64,000 nucleotides of DNA from Eutreptiella sp. 'Long Island Sound 2002'. Taxonomy: Eukaryota > Euglenozoa > Euglenophyceae > Eutreptiales > Eutreptiaceae. Made by a program: the position numbers and the translations under genes. This document shows, in pieces, positions 31,700 through 42,602 of the stretch; position 1 is the stretch's first letter; every line of letters begins with the position of its first letter. A model generated the notes under the pieces. That model was not told the origin of the DNA and searched no databases. It saw nothing but the letters and a program-made list of their open reading frames with translations. The stretch is taken from assembly GCA_964036045.1 (NCBI GenBank), contig OZ038382.1, positions 116,762,929-116,826,928 on the forward strand. The letters run 5' to 3'.

Positions 31700-34605
31700 T
31701 CCAACTGCGGTCACCCCCTCGGGCCTGATCTTCCGTTGGCTCTGCCCGGTGAACCGTGGTTTGAATTGTCTTCGGAATGCCCTTACGTGCCTATGACTGT
31801 TGATAGTGAGGTGCTTGCTCTTTGGGCGCCGAGATCCGTGGGCCCGCTGCAGCATATACCACCGCAGTGGTCAGCGCCTACGTAGCGTTTGGCTCCGGAT
31901 GGAAACTCCAACTCTCCGCCTTGGCACTACCATCTCAGATGGCCCATGGCCCAGTCTGTGGCCGATGTGGTCGCGTGCGAGGCTACTTGGTGACCCTATA
32001 TAGCCGTACCGACTACCCCCTCTCCCCCATTGCTCTTTCACTTTGTTGGCATCATCCCCTTGGCCAGTTCATTACCAAGGGCATGGCGACACACACCCCT
32101 AAATGGGTTTGGCGCTTTTTCCTACTTGTCATCTTCCCCGTCCCCGCGGCGCGCCGTGCGGCACGTCTGCCTCCAGACGTCTCCTTCCCTCCGCCCACGT
32201 GGGGGGGGGGGGGGGGCAGCTTGGGCCCCGGGCAAGCTGCGGGAAGCCGACAGCGAGTCACCCCCCCCCCTGCCATGGGTAGCCCCCAATGCACTTTATC
32301 ACTTCGTTGTGTTGGGTATCAACTGCTACAACATAGAGCCATAGAGCGCATGATCGACAAGCCGCTACCCCACATCCTACACCATCCCCCTGACGTAGCG
32401 TGCCTACAGGAAATCTGGGTTGACGTTCTCCATGAGTGCATGGCCGGCCTGTCTTATAGAGCTGTGGTTTTGGCCCCGTTCCGTCGTGGAGGTGTGGTCA
32501 TCCTTTTTCACCTGGCCCAATGCGGGGAGGGGGGATATCCATACCTGGGTTTCCAGCATGCGCTGTGTGTGTGTGTGTGTGTGTGTGTTCTCAGGGTATC
32601 TCGAGCGGTAACGTACTGGTCTCTGCGCACGCGTCCTTGAGCCTCACTCCTACCGCCGAGAGGTCTATGCCTCGGCGGCTCGCTTTTTGCGGGGCTTTAA
32701 GCAGCTAAGGGCGTGTTGCATGCCCTACAAGGGGACCTTAACGCCACTATGTGGAAGGGCGGTTGTCCAACGAGCTGCACTCTAGTGAGTGGTGCTTCCT
32801 TTCATCCCTCTATGTTGACCGATCCTCGTCCAACCTCGTGCGAGCGTGCCGGGCGGGCGGGGGGTGGTGGCACATGCCTTAGACTTGGAATGACTAGCTG
32901 TTCATGGCGGCAGATTTCTCCCCTCTATATTGCTAGCGTCAACATCCGGCTAGACTGAGCACGCACCTTCCCAGCTCATCTCCATGGTGTTTAGCCCCGA
33001 GCACGTGTGGCCAACCGACCCCGTTGGGCGCCTCTACGACTTGCGCCTCCTCTCGGAGTGCCAACGTGACAAGCTCGGGACTGGTCTGAGTCTACTGGTC
33101 TTGTGGTCCTCTCTCAGGTGCTAGTTGCAAGAGCACTGCATGGGTGTGTGCCGTCAGCACATGTTGGTGACGGCGCCTTCGCATGTTGCTGCCACAACAG
33201 TTTGCTCTCTTGGTTGACCGTCGGCTCCAAGACGCTATGACGTCAGGCTGGCAGGGCCAACAGGGTAATGCTTTGTGGGCCTCCCACCGCGATGCAGCCG
33301 TCCACCAAATGGTGAGTGTGCAACCGAACGTCTTGGAGGGTGTCGACATAACGTTAGTCGTGTCCCGTGGATTTGCGTGGAGTGTCCACAACTTTGCCAC
33401 ACACGTTAACTCCAATGGCGAGAAAATTTTAGAGGACAGCGTAGGTTTTGACTCTGAGCTTGTGGCGTAGGCCGCGGAGCTGCACAATAGTAGAGCGGCT
33501 GATGTGCTTCAAGTGGCCCTGCTCCATAGCGGAGCGGCTCTTGACACCATGTCCAAATCCGACCCCCTCGATTTTCTCTCAGCCATGGAGAGATTTGACA
33601 GAGCTGGTGCCCATCAATGGTTGGGGCCTCCTAGGCGTCCCCCCCTGCTGTCTGAACCCATGGCTGCTGCCCAATGGCCGTCGTGTGAGGCCACATGTTT
33701 GGAAGACCTAAAGTGCTAGGATCTGTGTTTCGTGGCCTAAATGGTGTGGGCCAGGCGTGCTTGTGTGGGGTGCCGGGGGCTCTGTTTGCTGGGGAAGTGT
33801 GTTACTAGCCGTCTACCGCCTTGCACCTCTCCCTCCGCCAGAACCCCCCGGACTACCTCGTGGCGAAAAGTGGGCCGATTCCGATGGAAGCTTATCCGCG
33901 CCGGTTGGACTCGGGGTGTGTGTTCTGGAGACGTCAGGTCCGTGCAGAATGGGCCAGCTTCTTTCCCCCGTCCCACTACGCCTACCGGAGACAGACGAGC
34001 TCACAACTATGTGCCATATTCTGCCGCTGGGGCATAGCGTATTGGACCGGTCTCTACTGCGTCCTATGGCTGGGGTATTTGGACGAATTCAATGTGTTTT
34101 CCAACGTCTTACGTCAGGGCCTAGACCAACTGTGGCCACAGGGCCCCGACCTGTGTGTGGAGGTGTAAGCACAGGGTTTTTTTTTGTCTGTGTGCTTATA
34201 CGTCGTCTCTCCCTTCCGCCACGCCGGCCCCTACCCAGTGGGCCATGGAGGGGCACAAGGAGACAATATGGGTGTGGGATTGTTTGGTGTAGCAGGGGTA
34301 GTTCGGAATAATTTCAATGGCGGGGTACTCCGCCGGGGTCTCTTCCCGCGTTTCTATGTCCCCTACGCATGGACCCTCTCGCCTTATACCCCGGCCCCCT
34401 CCCGTGGAGCCCCTCGGAGCTCTGTCCTGAGGTTGTGTTCAATGACGACTGCACGTTGCTGGGCCGCTCCTTTGATGGTTTGGGTCAGGTGATGGAGGCC
34501 AACTGTCACAGTTGCTGGGCTGTGGGTGGCTCCAGGTACACTGTTAAGCTCAAAGCCTACAAGGTGGAGTACTGTGCAACTTTTGAGAATCTTAAAGCTA
34601 ATTAA
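31700..34605 (+). mobile_element. degenerate LINE-like (non-LTR) retroelement
   Basis: Plus-strand pieces in order fit a non-LTR retroelement. Near 31960 there is a cysteine motif PVCGRCGRVRGYL. At 32300-32560, VVLGINCYN, then HPPDVACLQEIW and RRGGVVILFH match the start of an APE-type endonuclease, where PDI-x-CLQE is a hallmark and GG-V-I follows. At about 32725, QGDLNAT corresponds to the GDFN motif. At 34438-34449 FNDD, followed by CTLLGRSFDGLGQVMEANC, corresponds to the (F/Y)ADD catalytic box of reverse transcriptase with alanine replaced by asparagine. Frameshifts and stops separate every piece, and the part between 33000 and 34300 shows only patches (LLPQQFALLVDRRLQDAM). A (TG)n tract interrupts at 32566. 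The copy must be inactive. Confidence 0.65.
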
Positions 34606-35149
34606 TTCTAAGGTAGGTTGTGCATATAAAGTGAGTCCCACCCAAAAAAATTAACTACGGAAAAATAATTGTAAAAGTTTCATTAATTCCAAGCACCAAG
34701 TAACCGATATTTCTTGTTCCAGGTCTCCTTTATGTGTTTTCCTTCCTCAGGTGCCACGTCACTCTTTGTCATGAGCTCCAAGTTTGTGGTTTTGCTGTAT
34801 TGGGACGTCATCAGAGTTGTGACCACCCATTGCTTTCATGCACACCCCGACAGTTGAGGGATGTACCAATTTCATTCAATTGTTGATGATCATTTTTGTG
34901 CATGGACAATTCAATTGGATGCACTATTTTTGTTTGTGAAAGCCAATTGGAAAAACAATCGCACATTTATTTCAGCCGGCCATTCAAATTTTTGTGCGCA
35001 AAACCAAAAAAAAACTGGAAAAAAAATTAATTTCAAGGTGGGGGCCTTCACAAAAATATAGGTTTCTCATTTTTTTAAAAGTTTAAAGGTATTGCCCGGC
35101 CAGTTCGCGCTTTGTACAAGTCCGGACTACTTTCCGGGCGCTATGCCCC
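34606..35149. other. AT-rich spacer after the retroelement
   Basis: An abrupt drop in GC content follows the last reverse-transcriptase-like frame. A-runs and T-runs are common, and a 66-codon plus frame at 34861 is lysine/asparagine-rich with no features. This may be the 3' untranslated end of the retroelement or its target site. Confidence 0.4.
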
Positions 35150-35669
35150 TACAAAAGGGCGGCCTTGTCATGGTGGAGGTCCCGGTGGTGATGGGCGAGG
35201 CGCCAGCAGAGAAGCCGACAAAGTAGAGTGACACCTGGGAGCCCTGCGGAGCCGCGTGCTCCAGCTTTACCCGTCCTGCCTGTTGTGTCTGCGCGTTGTG
35301 CACATGTATGCTCTATGTGACACGGACTTTGTCTTTGAGGCCATGCCGCCGCGGGAAGACTGGTTGTAGACAATACAGACTCTGCTGCACTGCGTGCTTC
35401 TATCGTGCATCGGTATCTCCCAATATGTTCCGCTTGCCATGCTGTATTGGGTCTCCGGCTCGCTGGGGTTCTATGTAGCCTTGCGGCTTCTTTGCTACCA
35501 GTTGCGGCATATCAAAGGGCTCTTCGTGGCCCTCAACAACCGCAGCGTGTACACACGTCGCATGCTTCGCTACACGGCGCTAGGATACGCCCGTTTAGCG
35601 GGAGTGACTGGGAGCGTGTATGCACTTGACAGCCCCGTTTTCATCTGCACTCTACCCGGTCAGACATAG
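35150..35669 (+). pseudogene. possible plus-strand coding remnant
   Basis: The frame 35394-35669 contains ISQYVPLAMLYWVSGSLGF and YVALRLLCYQLRHIKGLF, then NNRSVYTRRMLRYTALGYA. It has protein-like composition and possible membrane-like hydrophobic stretches, and ends at a stop just before repeat C. No start or family was identified. It may belong to the GC-rich retroelement sequences on its left. Confidence 0.3.
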
Positions 35670-36164
35670 GCCCACAAAAATTGGGGTTCGCCCCACTGCC
35701 TCCGCTTGCCACTACGGAACGGGCTTACAGTGTATCACGGCTAACGAACCAAGTGAGACAACAGGCCATTCCCCTTACGCGCCGCAATCACTAGTCCTCA
35801 ACGAAAGAAGTTCCAGGTCGGGGTGGGGGTCTTGGGGAGGGTCCGGACCGAAAACTCATCGGGGGATGCATTTATTGGAGAAAATAATGATTTTTCAAGG
35901 GTTTGAACAGTTGATTTAAACCCTTGGGGTAGGGCACACCAATAGGCCCGAAAAAACCGAAAATGGGGGTGTATGTGGCGTTTCCCCTATATACGGGACT
36001 GCCCAGCTTTGATCCAACAACCTCTGCGAGGTGATTGAAATACGGGATTCAACATGCTTTGCATAGCTTGGATGGTCATTTTGTGTGGTAAAAAGATTTT
36101 TTAAAAAAAAAGTTTCGGAAACTTTGATTTTTGAGCTGCCCAGGGTGAAAACATGCATTAGCAG
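35670..36164. repeat. repeat C, repeat-B fragment and satellite unit
   Basis: The ACAAAAATTGGGGTTCGCCC block (35674) is followed by AAAACTCATCGGGGGATGCAT, an ATAGGCCC..TACGGGACTGCC block with GATCCAACAACCTCTGCGAG (36010), GGGATTCAACATGCTTTGCA, then one poly-C-family unit (TTGGATGGTCATTTTG, AAGTTTCGGAAAC, TTTTTGAGCTGCC). It parallels 27985-28240. Confidence 0.82.
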
Positions 36165-36790
36165 ACCCATTCACTCATGTAGATCATTATTGGTGGAGAT
36201 GGTCATTACGCGTCTTTGGCACGGGTTTTGACCGGCCCTTGGCAAGGCTAGAGACTGCAAACAACGTCCTTTTGTATCGTAGGCATATACTGTCACAACA
36301 TCCCCACTCGCACCCCTTAAAGTGGGTAGTACGGGGTCGCCAGGGCCGCCCAAACCGCCAACATAGCAAAAAGGGCTAAAAAAAGCATAGACTGCATCAG
36401 CGCTCGTCTCACTCCGCCCCATAAAAACCCCATGGAGTCGGGACCTGGAAACACTTTTTCGGCTCAAAATCGAAAAAACCAAAAGATTCATGATTTGGGA
36501 CACCAAAAAAGGGGGGGGTCTTTTTTTTTGACATTATTGACCCCCCCCATTCCCCCCTCAAAAAAGTGGGTTTCAAGTGGGAGAGGGGTTTGGGGGGGGG
36601 GGTCCGGAACAAAAACTCTTTATTGGACCAGGTACTGATTTTACAAGGGGTTAAAACAAACAATTCAATCCCTCAAGTAGGGTACGTGAATAGGCCCAAA
36701 AAGGCCCAAAATGGGCGGGTATGTCGCATTTTCCCATATATACGGGCCTGCGTGGTTTTGATCTGACAACCTCTGGGAGGCAATTTTGGG
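36165..36790. repeat. dispersed repeat B, near full-length copy 1
   Basis: About 625 bp, alignable end to end with 54105-54760. Shared landmarks are CATTCACTCATGTA, GGCATATACTGTCACAACAT, CGCCAACATAGCAAAAA, GACTGCATCAGCGCTCGTC, CACTTTTTCGGCTCAAAATC, CAAAAGATTCATGATTTGGG, a G/C-run centre, AAAAGTGGGTTTCAAG, GATTTTACAAGGGGTT, CCATATATACGGGCCTGC and GACAACCTCTGGGAGG. No long frame or terminal inverted repeat was seen. Confidence 0.88.
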
Positions 36791-37506
36791 GCTTTTGGGG
36801 GCCCATGGTACGGGCTACATAGGCCTAGCGACCACTACGCGGGTCCCCATGGGTGCTCAAGTACCTGCATTGTCACCAAATGGTCACCCAAACCCACCCT
36901 AGGGGCAACGGAAGGGTTTCGGAAAATTTTTGAATTTTGCCGAATTTTGAAAATATTTCAGGTGCCACTAAAGAGCCCACCCAGCGTGAAAACGGCTAAA
37001 TCCTCAGTGGCAAGGGGCCAGTGAGTCCTCAGTGGGGGGGGGGGGGGGGGCTGACTGGGGGTACCTTGAGTTGGGATCCGGGACCCCACCATGGGTTAGG
37101 GGGTCCATATACAAGAAAAAAGTTCTTCAGGACCCCAGTCCAAATACACACACAGCGGCAACAATACGCAAAGAAGATTTGACCCCCCCCCCCCAGCCCA
37201 CCCCCCCCCCAAAAGGGGTACCCAGGTACAGGGTAGTCGGGGGTCAAATTCTAAAAATTCATCGGGGGATCATGGTCCTAAAATGATGCTTTTACAAGGG
37301 ATTAGACATCAGAAACGATTCGTTGGGGTATGCTAAGTGTACGACCCCCAAAAAGGGAGGTATACAACACTTGCGCCTGCGCTTGATCTAACAACCACTC
37401 TGCGAGGTGATTTTCCCTTCCCCTGTATATAGAGACGCCCTGTTGTTGAAAGGGTCTTGAGGAAGGCGATGGATTGGCCAATGGATTGTGGCATCGCAGC
37501 TGACAT
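36791..37506. other. unassigned, with long G and C runs
   Basis: GGGCCCATGG-type sequence, a run of 16 G at 37034, and C-runs at 37183 and 37201. GATCTAACAACCACTCTGCGAG at 37390 is the same tail module seen in repeat B. Nothing else is recognised. Confidence 0.4.
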
Positions 37507-37845
37507 TTAATGGGTATACATGTCATTCATATCCTCAGAGAAATCTCCGTCACTCTCGAACTCATACTCAAACTCCGGCTCCGGGGGCTTTGAGTCATCC
37601 AGCTCCATTTGTTTCTTCTGCTCTTGGATTTTGCACTGCTCAGCGTAGTAGCACTGGATGACGTACTGCTCCCGCACCGCCTGGCGCTGGTTGAAGATCC
37701 ACTCAAAATCCTGTGCCTCATGTTTGGCCAAGTGGCTGCGGCTTGACCGTTCGTCTTCTTTGAGATCCAGGAAGGGATCTCCATACATAATGATCTCGAA
37801 CCCTTGTTCAAGGGCAATCAACTCATCATTCCAACGGCTCTCCAT
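37507..37845 (-). CDS. C-terminal exon of an unknown acidic protein
   Basis: A minus-strand frame of 112 codons (ATG at 37845, stop at 37507) has strong protein character: MESRWNDELIALEQGFEII, YGDPFLDLKEDERSSRSHLA, then AQDFEWIFNQRQAVREQYVI and an acidic end (EFEYEFESDGDFSED). The 5' part may extend beyond this ATG as an exon. The acidic, serine-containing tail resembles the ends of other unknown minus-strand genes here (40.5 and 62.0 kb). No domain was recognised. It is the cleanest single open frame in 35-41 kb. Confidence 0.5.
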   Translation of the reverse strand: MESRWNDELIALEQGFEIIMYGDPFLDLKEDERSSRSHLAKHEAQDFEWIFNQRQAVREQYVIQCYYAEQCKIQEQKKQMELDDSKPPEPEFEYEFESDGDFSEDMNDMYTH

Positions 37846-38011
37846 GGCTGCACGCCAACCTGGCTGTTGGTACGATTGATGGCGGGCCTATTGTGGGACA
37901 AGTGCATGCCCAGTTCCAGCTTGATGGAGAGCATCCCATTGCGCCCCAAACCAACCCCCACTCCAAAAGAACCCTCCTGAATGGGTTGAGATGGGATGAG
38001 GTTGGCTCCAA

Positions 38012-38260
38012 TTATGGTACACCCGACTCAATATTTGCCTCGATTGTGGATTCCATGTAATGACCACCATTCCGTTCCAAACCGTGCCTCGAGGGTGCGA
38101 TGGGAAGGGACGACACAGACCCTATCTGGAGGAACATTGAACGTTTCACCTTGGGCTCCCAGACGTTTGATTGTAGGGGAATAGAGCCCCTTGCCTCCAC
38201 TCCCCTGCCCCCCAAAAGGGCTACATTTACGACGACCCCCATGAGTAAACATGACTCAAA
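38012..38260 (-). CDS. possible upstream exon of the same minus-strand gene
   Basis: The minus-strand frame contains SIPLQSNVWEPKVKRSMFL, QIGSVSSLPIAPSRHGLER and YMESTIEANIESGVP, ending at a stop at 38012. Composition is protein-like. It could be an exon or the end of a separate small gene. No splice junction to the 37.5-kb exon can be fixed from sequence alone. Confidence 0.3.
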   Translation of the reverse strand, partial: FESCLLMGVVVNVALLGGRGVEARGSIPLQSNVWEPKVKRSMFLQIGSVSSLPIAPSRHGLERNGGHYMESTIEANIESGVP

Positions 38261-38937
38261 CAGCGCTGGCATTGGTGTCCAAGGGCACATGGAACCCCCG
38301 TCCTTTCCCGGTACACAACCGTGTAGCACCTAAACAGGGCTGGCTGTGGCAACCACACTACTAACGGGCTCAGTCTGGGTCAGCATTGGAGTCAGAATCT
38401 GAGGTACAGTGCAACGTGGAGTCATCCTAGAGCCAGAGGTTGAGTCAGAGTTGGAGTCAGAGGAGGAGTTAGAGTTTCAGGTTGAAAGGGAATGGGTTGT
38501 GGAATGTGATGCATGCGTGCCATTCGAAGAGAGTTTCTAACCTGGGTCAGCCAACTGGTTATCTGGTCCGGCCTCTACAGCAATGCAAGTTGGACTCAAC
38601 CAGCAACCATTAGGAATTTCTTGCAAGGGAATCTTCAATCTGGCACTTGCACATGCCGTCCCGCCCCTCCACCATCTAGGGGTCACCCACCCCCCTATCC
38701 CCCTATAATGGAGTTGGGATGGAATCCATCCCAAATTGGAGAAGCCTGGTTGTGCAGCGTAAAAGAATGCTACTGCGTTGCAGAAGCAGACGTGCCAGTC
38801 TACCAGATGAAGGTATGAGTGTGACGGCGATCCGTGATGAACAGAACACTGCAGCTGTAGTCCCCCAGTCCAATCCCAAGGAAGTATCGGTCAACAAGCT
38901 GCTGCTGGACACCTCCAATCTAATTGACTACCAGCCA

Positions 38938-39153
38938 TCACCGTCTGCCAAGCACCACGGGCTGCCCTTCATACGCACCCTGAATGCGGCTGGAGGGGGT
39001 AACTGGCTTCAGTACCTTCTGTGCTTGATCCAAACAGTACTGCATGCGCTGCTCCAAGGAGTAGGGCTGCTGCGCCGAATTGAGGACTGCATGAAGGAAA
39101 GCAGCCCTCTCAAGGGTGCGTGTGACCATTTCTTTGAGCACCTGAAACGCCAT
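38938..39153 (-). CDS. possible upstream exon, helical segment
   Basis: A 71-codon minus-strand frame reads MAFQVLKEMVTRTLERAAFL, HAVLNSAQQPYSLEQRMQYC and DQAQKVLKPVTPSSR. It looks like an amphipathic helical segment. It lies upstream, in transcription order, of the exons at 38.0 and 37.5 kb, so the three may be one gene. This is inference from orientation and style only. Confidence 0.35.
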   Translation of the reverse strand: MAFQVLKEMVTRTLERAAFLHAVLNSAQQPYSLEQRMQYCLDQAQKVLKPVTPSSRIQGAYEGQPVVLGRR

Positions 39154-39239
39154 TAAAAAGACGGGGGGGGGGGGCTCTCAAGAGGCAACGGAATGGGGTT
39201 TCAGGGAGGCCCTGAAACACAATTGCTTTGGACCTGCCA

Positions 39240-39920
39240 GACATGTGGTTACAACTGTGCACGCACGGTTACACACAGTTGCGCATGACGTGGGCACACG
39301 GTTGCGCACACTTGCACTGCATTGCCTTGCACGGTTACACACGCTTGCGCACAGCTGGGTGCCATTATGTACCTGAAATGGGTGCTAGGGTATTTATGTT
39401 GAAGAGCACAAGACCCCCTGGTCGTTTCCAGGCTAACATCACTATGTTAGTGCCCCACCAGGCCAAGCACCATACTACAAATCCTTTAAAGTATCCACCA
39501 GTATACGACGATGTCCGGGAAGGATGTTCAAATCAGCCATATCGCTTGCAGTCCTAAGTCTCAATGATTGCAAGGTATCCCAGCCACGGCGCCGCAATCA
39601 AGCTTCATAAACAGCCAATTGTGGCTTACACTTGGCCAACCAAGACAACAAATCCTCCTTTGGAACTCCAGTACATTCCTCCTCCTCAACTTCGTCTTCA
39701 ACACATGATTCGGGTAAATTGCATACATCTGTGGTATTTTGTCTTCCTAATCAGACTTTGAAAATGCCGAATCACAAGATTCACCACTGGTACTAGAGTT
39801 TGAGAGAATTGAATATGTGGCACATTTCCAGTCAAAAAAACACACACACACACAGTAGTGCGTGGTCCTGCACAGTTACGCATGTTGGGTCCTCATTTTC
39901 TCGCACGGTTGTAACCACAT
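39240..39920. repeat. short imperfect repeats of GCACGGTTACACAC..TTGCGCA
   Basis: The phrase GCACGGTTACACACAGTTGC occurs at 39262, with variants GGCACACGGTTGCGCACACT, GCACGGTTACACACGCTTGC (about 39338) and, further right, GCACAGTTACGCATGTTG (39870) and GCACGGTTGTAACC (39903). Between 39400 and 39850 I see no gene or other repeat, apart from a short CA tract at 39841. Confidence 0.6.
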
Positions 39921-40482
39921 GACTGGACTCAGCCTCAGCTGTTGCAAGTGTAAAAGAACGTCAATTCATTCTATTACTGGACCCGAACCCCTTCTGTGGA
40001 GGTGGGTGGGTGGGGCAAAAACTTTTACAGGTTTTTGGGCACATTTGCTCACAAAATTCAGACCATTTTCACAATACACATGTGTGTAGTGAGGATAAAT
40101 GTTCGAAAATCAGCTCGCAGAGGTTGTTAGATCAAAAGCAGGTGGCTTGCATGTAGTCCTTTTACAGTCCGAGGATATGTATGGCTTAGCGGAAATAAAC
40201 TTCTGGCCACAGAAAAGGTTAGATTGTGTCTATGTACTGGGTGTGGAGCAGTGGTGGATATAACTCGGGCGGTGGGTCCGGCCCAGACCCCCCCCCCACG
40301 CCCCCCCCCCCCCCCGGTCACAGAAAAGGTCATGATATTTGGTCAAAAAAATGACCGAAAACCGGCCGTTTTGGGCAGCCCTCAGCCCTGGGGTGATGCA
40401 ACAACACACATGACAGGCACAGAGCCCTGTGGATGCAACATTGCCAATGTCATTCAACGTCATTCAATGTCATTCATTGTCA
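39921..40482. other. unassigned, with C-runs
   Basis: Contains CTCGCAGAGGTTGTTAGATC at 40115, the reverse of the repeat-B tail module, C-runs at 40290-40316, and direct GTCATTCAA(C/T) repeats at 40449-40480. No gene is supported. Confidence 0.4.
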
Positions 40483-40737
40483 TCACTCAGTGACAATATT
40501 GTCTTGCTCGCTATAGCTACCACTACTTGACCTTGACCTGTCATTATCACTGTCATTGCCAGTACCACTGGTTGAACTTGTACTAATAGATGCAAAGGAG
40601 GACAAGGAGCTTGCTCCATCTCACATGTTAGCCAAATTATCATTGTAATCAACGGACACGGGCAGTGTGTTGCTGTCCTTCTTCACGCCGCCTTTGCAAG
40701 CTGGATCACAGGCGCAAGGAATTTTCTTGTTGCCCAT
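40483..40737 (-). CDS. small cysteine-motif protein with serine-rich extension after TGA
   Basis: From an ATG at 40737 the minus strand reads MGNKKIPCACDPACKGGVKK for a 38-codon protein ending at TGA (40621-40623). The same frame stays open for 45 more codons rich in serine, aspartate and glycine (SSFASISTSSTSGTGNDS..., ending IVTE) to a second TGA at 40483. The cysteine spacing C-x-C-x3-C is a possible metal-binding knuckle. Either the first TGA is a nonsense mutation, or the tail belongs to another exon. The serine/acidic tail resembles the one at 61.94-62.28 kb. Confidence 0.4.
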
Positions 40738-41435
40738 TGTGGGAAAAAGGAACAAAAGGGCTTGCAACAACACAATACACACACAAAGTGTACAATTACT
40801 AGCAGTCACAATGGATTTGGACTGCAAGTAGATATAGTCACAATAAACTTGTACAAGCAGGCACAGAAGACATTCTCCCAACAACACCTTATTCGGTCAC
40901 AAGATTTTTGGGATTTGCACTTTCCCACAATGGCCCTTCAGTTTTTTTGTGACCAGTCGCAAAAAATGCCCCCCCCCCCCTTGACTTGGACCCCCGAAGT
41001 GGCACCAAAATTATATCCATCAATGGTACAGAGGTCCGAAACATGAGAATACATGACACCATGAATAAAGCTCAGGTGTAGCCAATAAACTCCAACCTAG
41101 ATTGAGGGTACAGAAAAGCAGCTGCAGCTCAAGTCTAAGGATACAGTAAAAAACCCCCAAGGATTTGGACAAAACATTTGTGGCAACGGTCCAAGCCGTT
41201 CCGGGGATACAAAAGACACCGTACAAAGGACCTGCTTTTTCATTGAATCCGACAACAACACCAATAAAAATGAGATATAGAACCCTCAAAAACCCCGTTT
41301 CAAAAGAAACAATTGTTGGATTGTTGGAATTGTATCCCCATAGGTAAAGAAAAGAGTATGAAACAGCACATACCCCCTGTTTGGGCCCACTTGTGGTACC
41401 CCCCCTCTTATGAGAACAACACTAAAGTCTCAAAT
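40738..41435. other. unassigned spacer
   Basis: Short frames on both strands without protein character, and a C-run at 40970. Nothing recognisable. Confidence 0.4.
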
Positions 41436-41740
41436 TCTATTGCCCTCAGCAAGGCACCTCGAAGAGAGGAGAGGGGCAACCATTTTTGAGCTACCGAGGC
41501 TAGAAAACTGCACAAGTAGGTTGTGCCCCATCCCCCTCAGGACCCCCCCCCAAACAGAGAGGGTGAAAAACACATAAAAAGAGGGTAAAACATGCTTTAC
41601 ATAGGATATTTGATCATTTCGGATGGTCGGAACATCAAAAAATCAGGTTCGGAAATTTCCATTTTTGAGCTGCCGAGGCTGGAAAACTACACAAGCACGT
41701 TGTGCCCTAGCCCCCTCTTAGGCGCTCAAGTTGCATGGTC
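41436..41740. repeat. poly-C satellite family, two units
   Basis: Begins with the alternative module TTCTATTGCCCTCAGCAAGG and CACCTCGAAGAG, then CATTTTTGAGCTACCGAGGC, AAGTAGGTTGTGCCCC, a C-run, GTGAAAAACACATAAA, CATGCTTTACATAGG and a second TTTTTGAGCTGCCGAGGC. This is diverged relative to the 15-18 kb array. Confidence 0.88.
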
Positions 41741-41910
41741 AAAAATAAGTGCGAACATGGAAATCCGACAGGTTTAGAAAGGTAGGGGAAAATAATTCTT
41801 TTGAGTGATTGGGGCAACGCCTCGTAGGAGATGTTCAAGAAATATCTTATTTCAGTGGAGTAACAGGAGTGACCGGTGTTTATACAAAAACTATTGTTTT
41901 ATGGCGATCC

Positions 41911-42224
41911 TATGCGCGAGGCCTCGCGCATAGGGGGATGCGCACGGCAGAATAATGTATTACCGCACGATGCATTATGCCAGTTGTGGAGAAGGCGGAA
42001 AATACTGTCTGCATACATCTACCCTTGTACCCTTATCACGATGTACTGGTGAAAACAGACGCAAGAATACATATATTTGCATTTTACTCCATAAGGTAAT
42101 TTGTAAATGTATAATTGTTACTGCACGAACCCCTATTCTATGCGCGAGGCCTCGCACGTAGAATGGTGTGTCGCAAATGATAAATTTCCAACCTCCAATG
42201 CGCGAGGCCTCGCGCAATGGAGGT
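41911..42224. repeat. three copies of the GCGCGAGGCCTCGCGC palindrome upstream of the gene
   Basis: Copy 1 (41911-41932) is a perfect 22-base palindrome, TATGCGCGAGG and its complement. Copy 2 (42137-42164) has arms TTCTA-TGCGCGAGG and CCTCGCACGTAGAA with two mismatches. Copy 3 (42191-42224) is 34 bases, with arms ACCTCCAATGCGCGAGG and CCTCGCGCAATGGAGGT and one mismatch. The flanking arm bases differ between copies but pair within each copy, so the hairpin rather than one fixed sequence seems to be kept. They lie about 380-690 bp upstream of the proposed start codon. Confidence 0.93.
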
Positions 42225-42602
42225 GCCAAGAATGTGTAGAAATGAAAATGAGCAGATCCACCAACTACACAGCATGTATAGTCCCTTTGATGCGGCGTTG
42301 CTGTATGGCCGGCCATACAGATCCCGCCGGCATCTCTAGTTTTCATGTTGTGGTGACCGTTGACTTCACTGCCCAATAGCGTTCGTAGCGCGGCGCAACT
42401 GGCTACACGCAGGTAGCATGAACCATCAAAATGTGGGAGCATCCGACGGTTACTACGAACCGAAAATAGTGCGCGCGACAAAGAAATCGTCAAGAAGTGG
42501 TCGCGCGAGAAGTATATCATAGGTAGATGATTATTGCAAGAGGATTTTTTCAAATTGCAAAATGCCTCTGATACATTTACGTAAATTTTGTTTATAGAGA
42601 CA

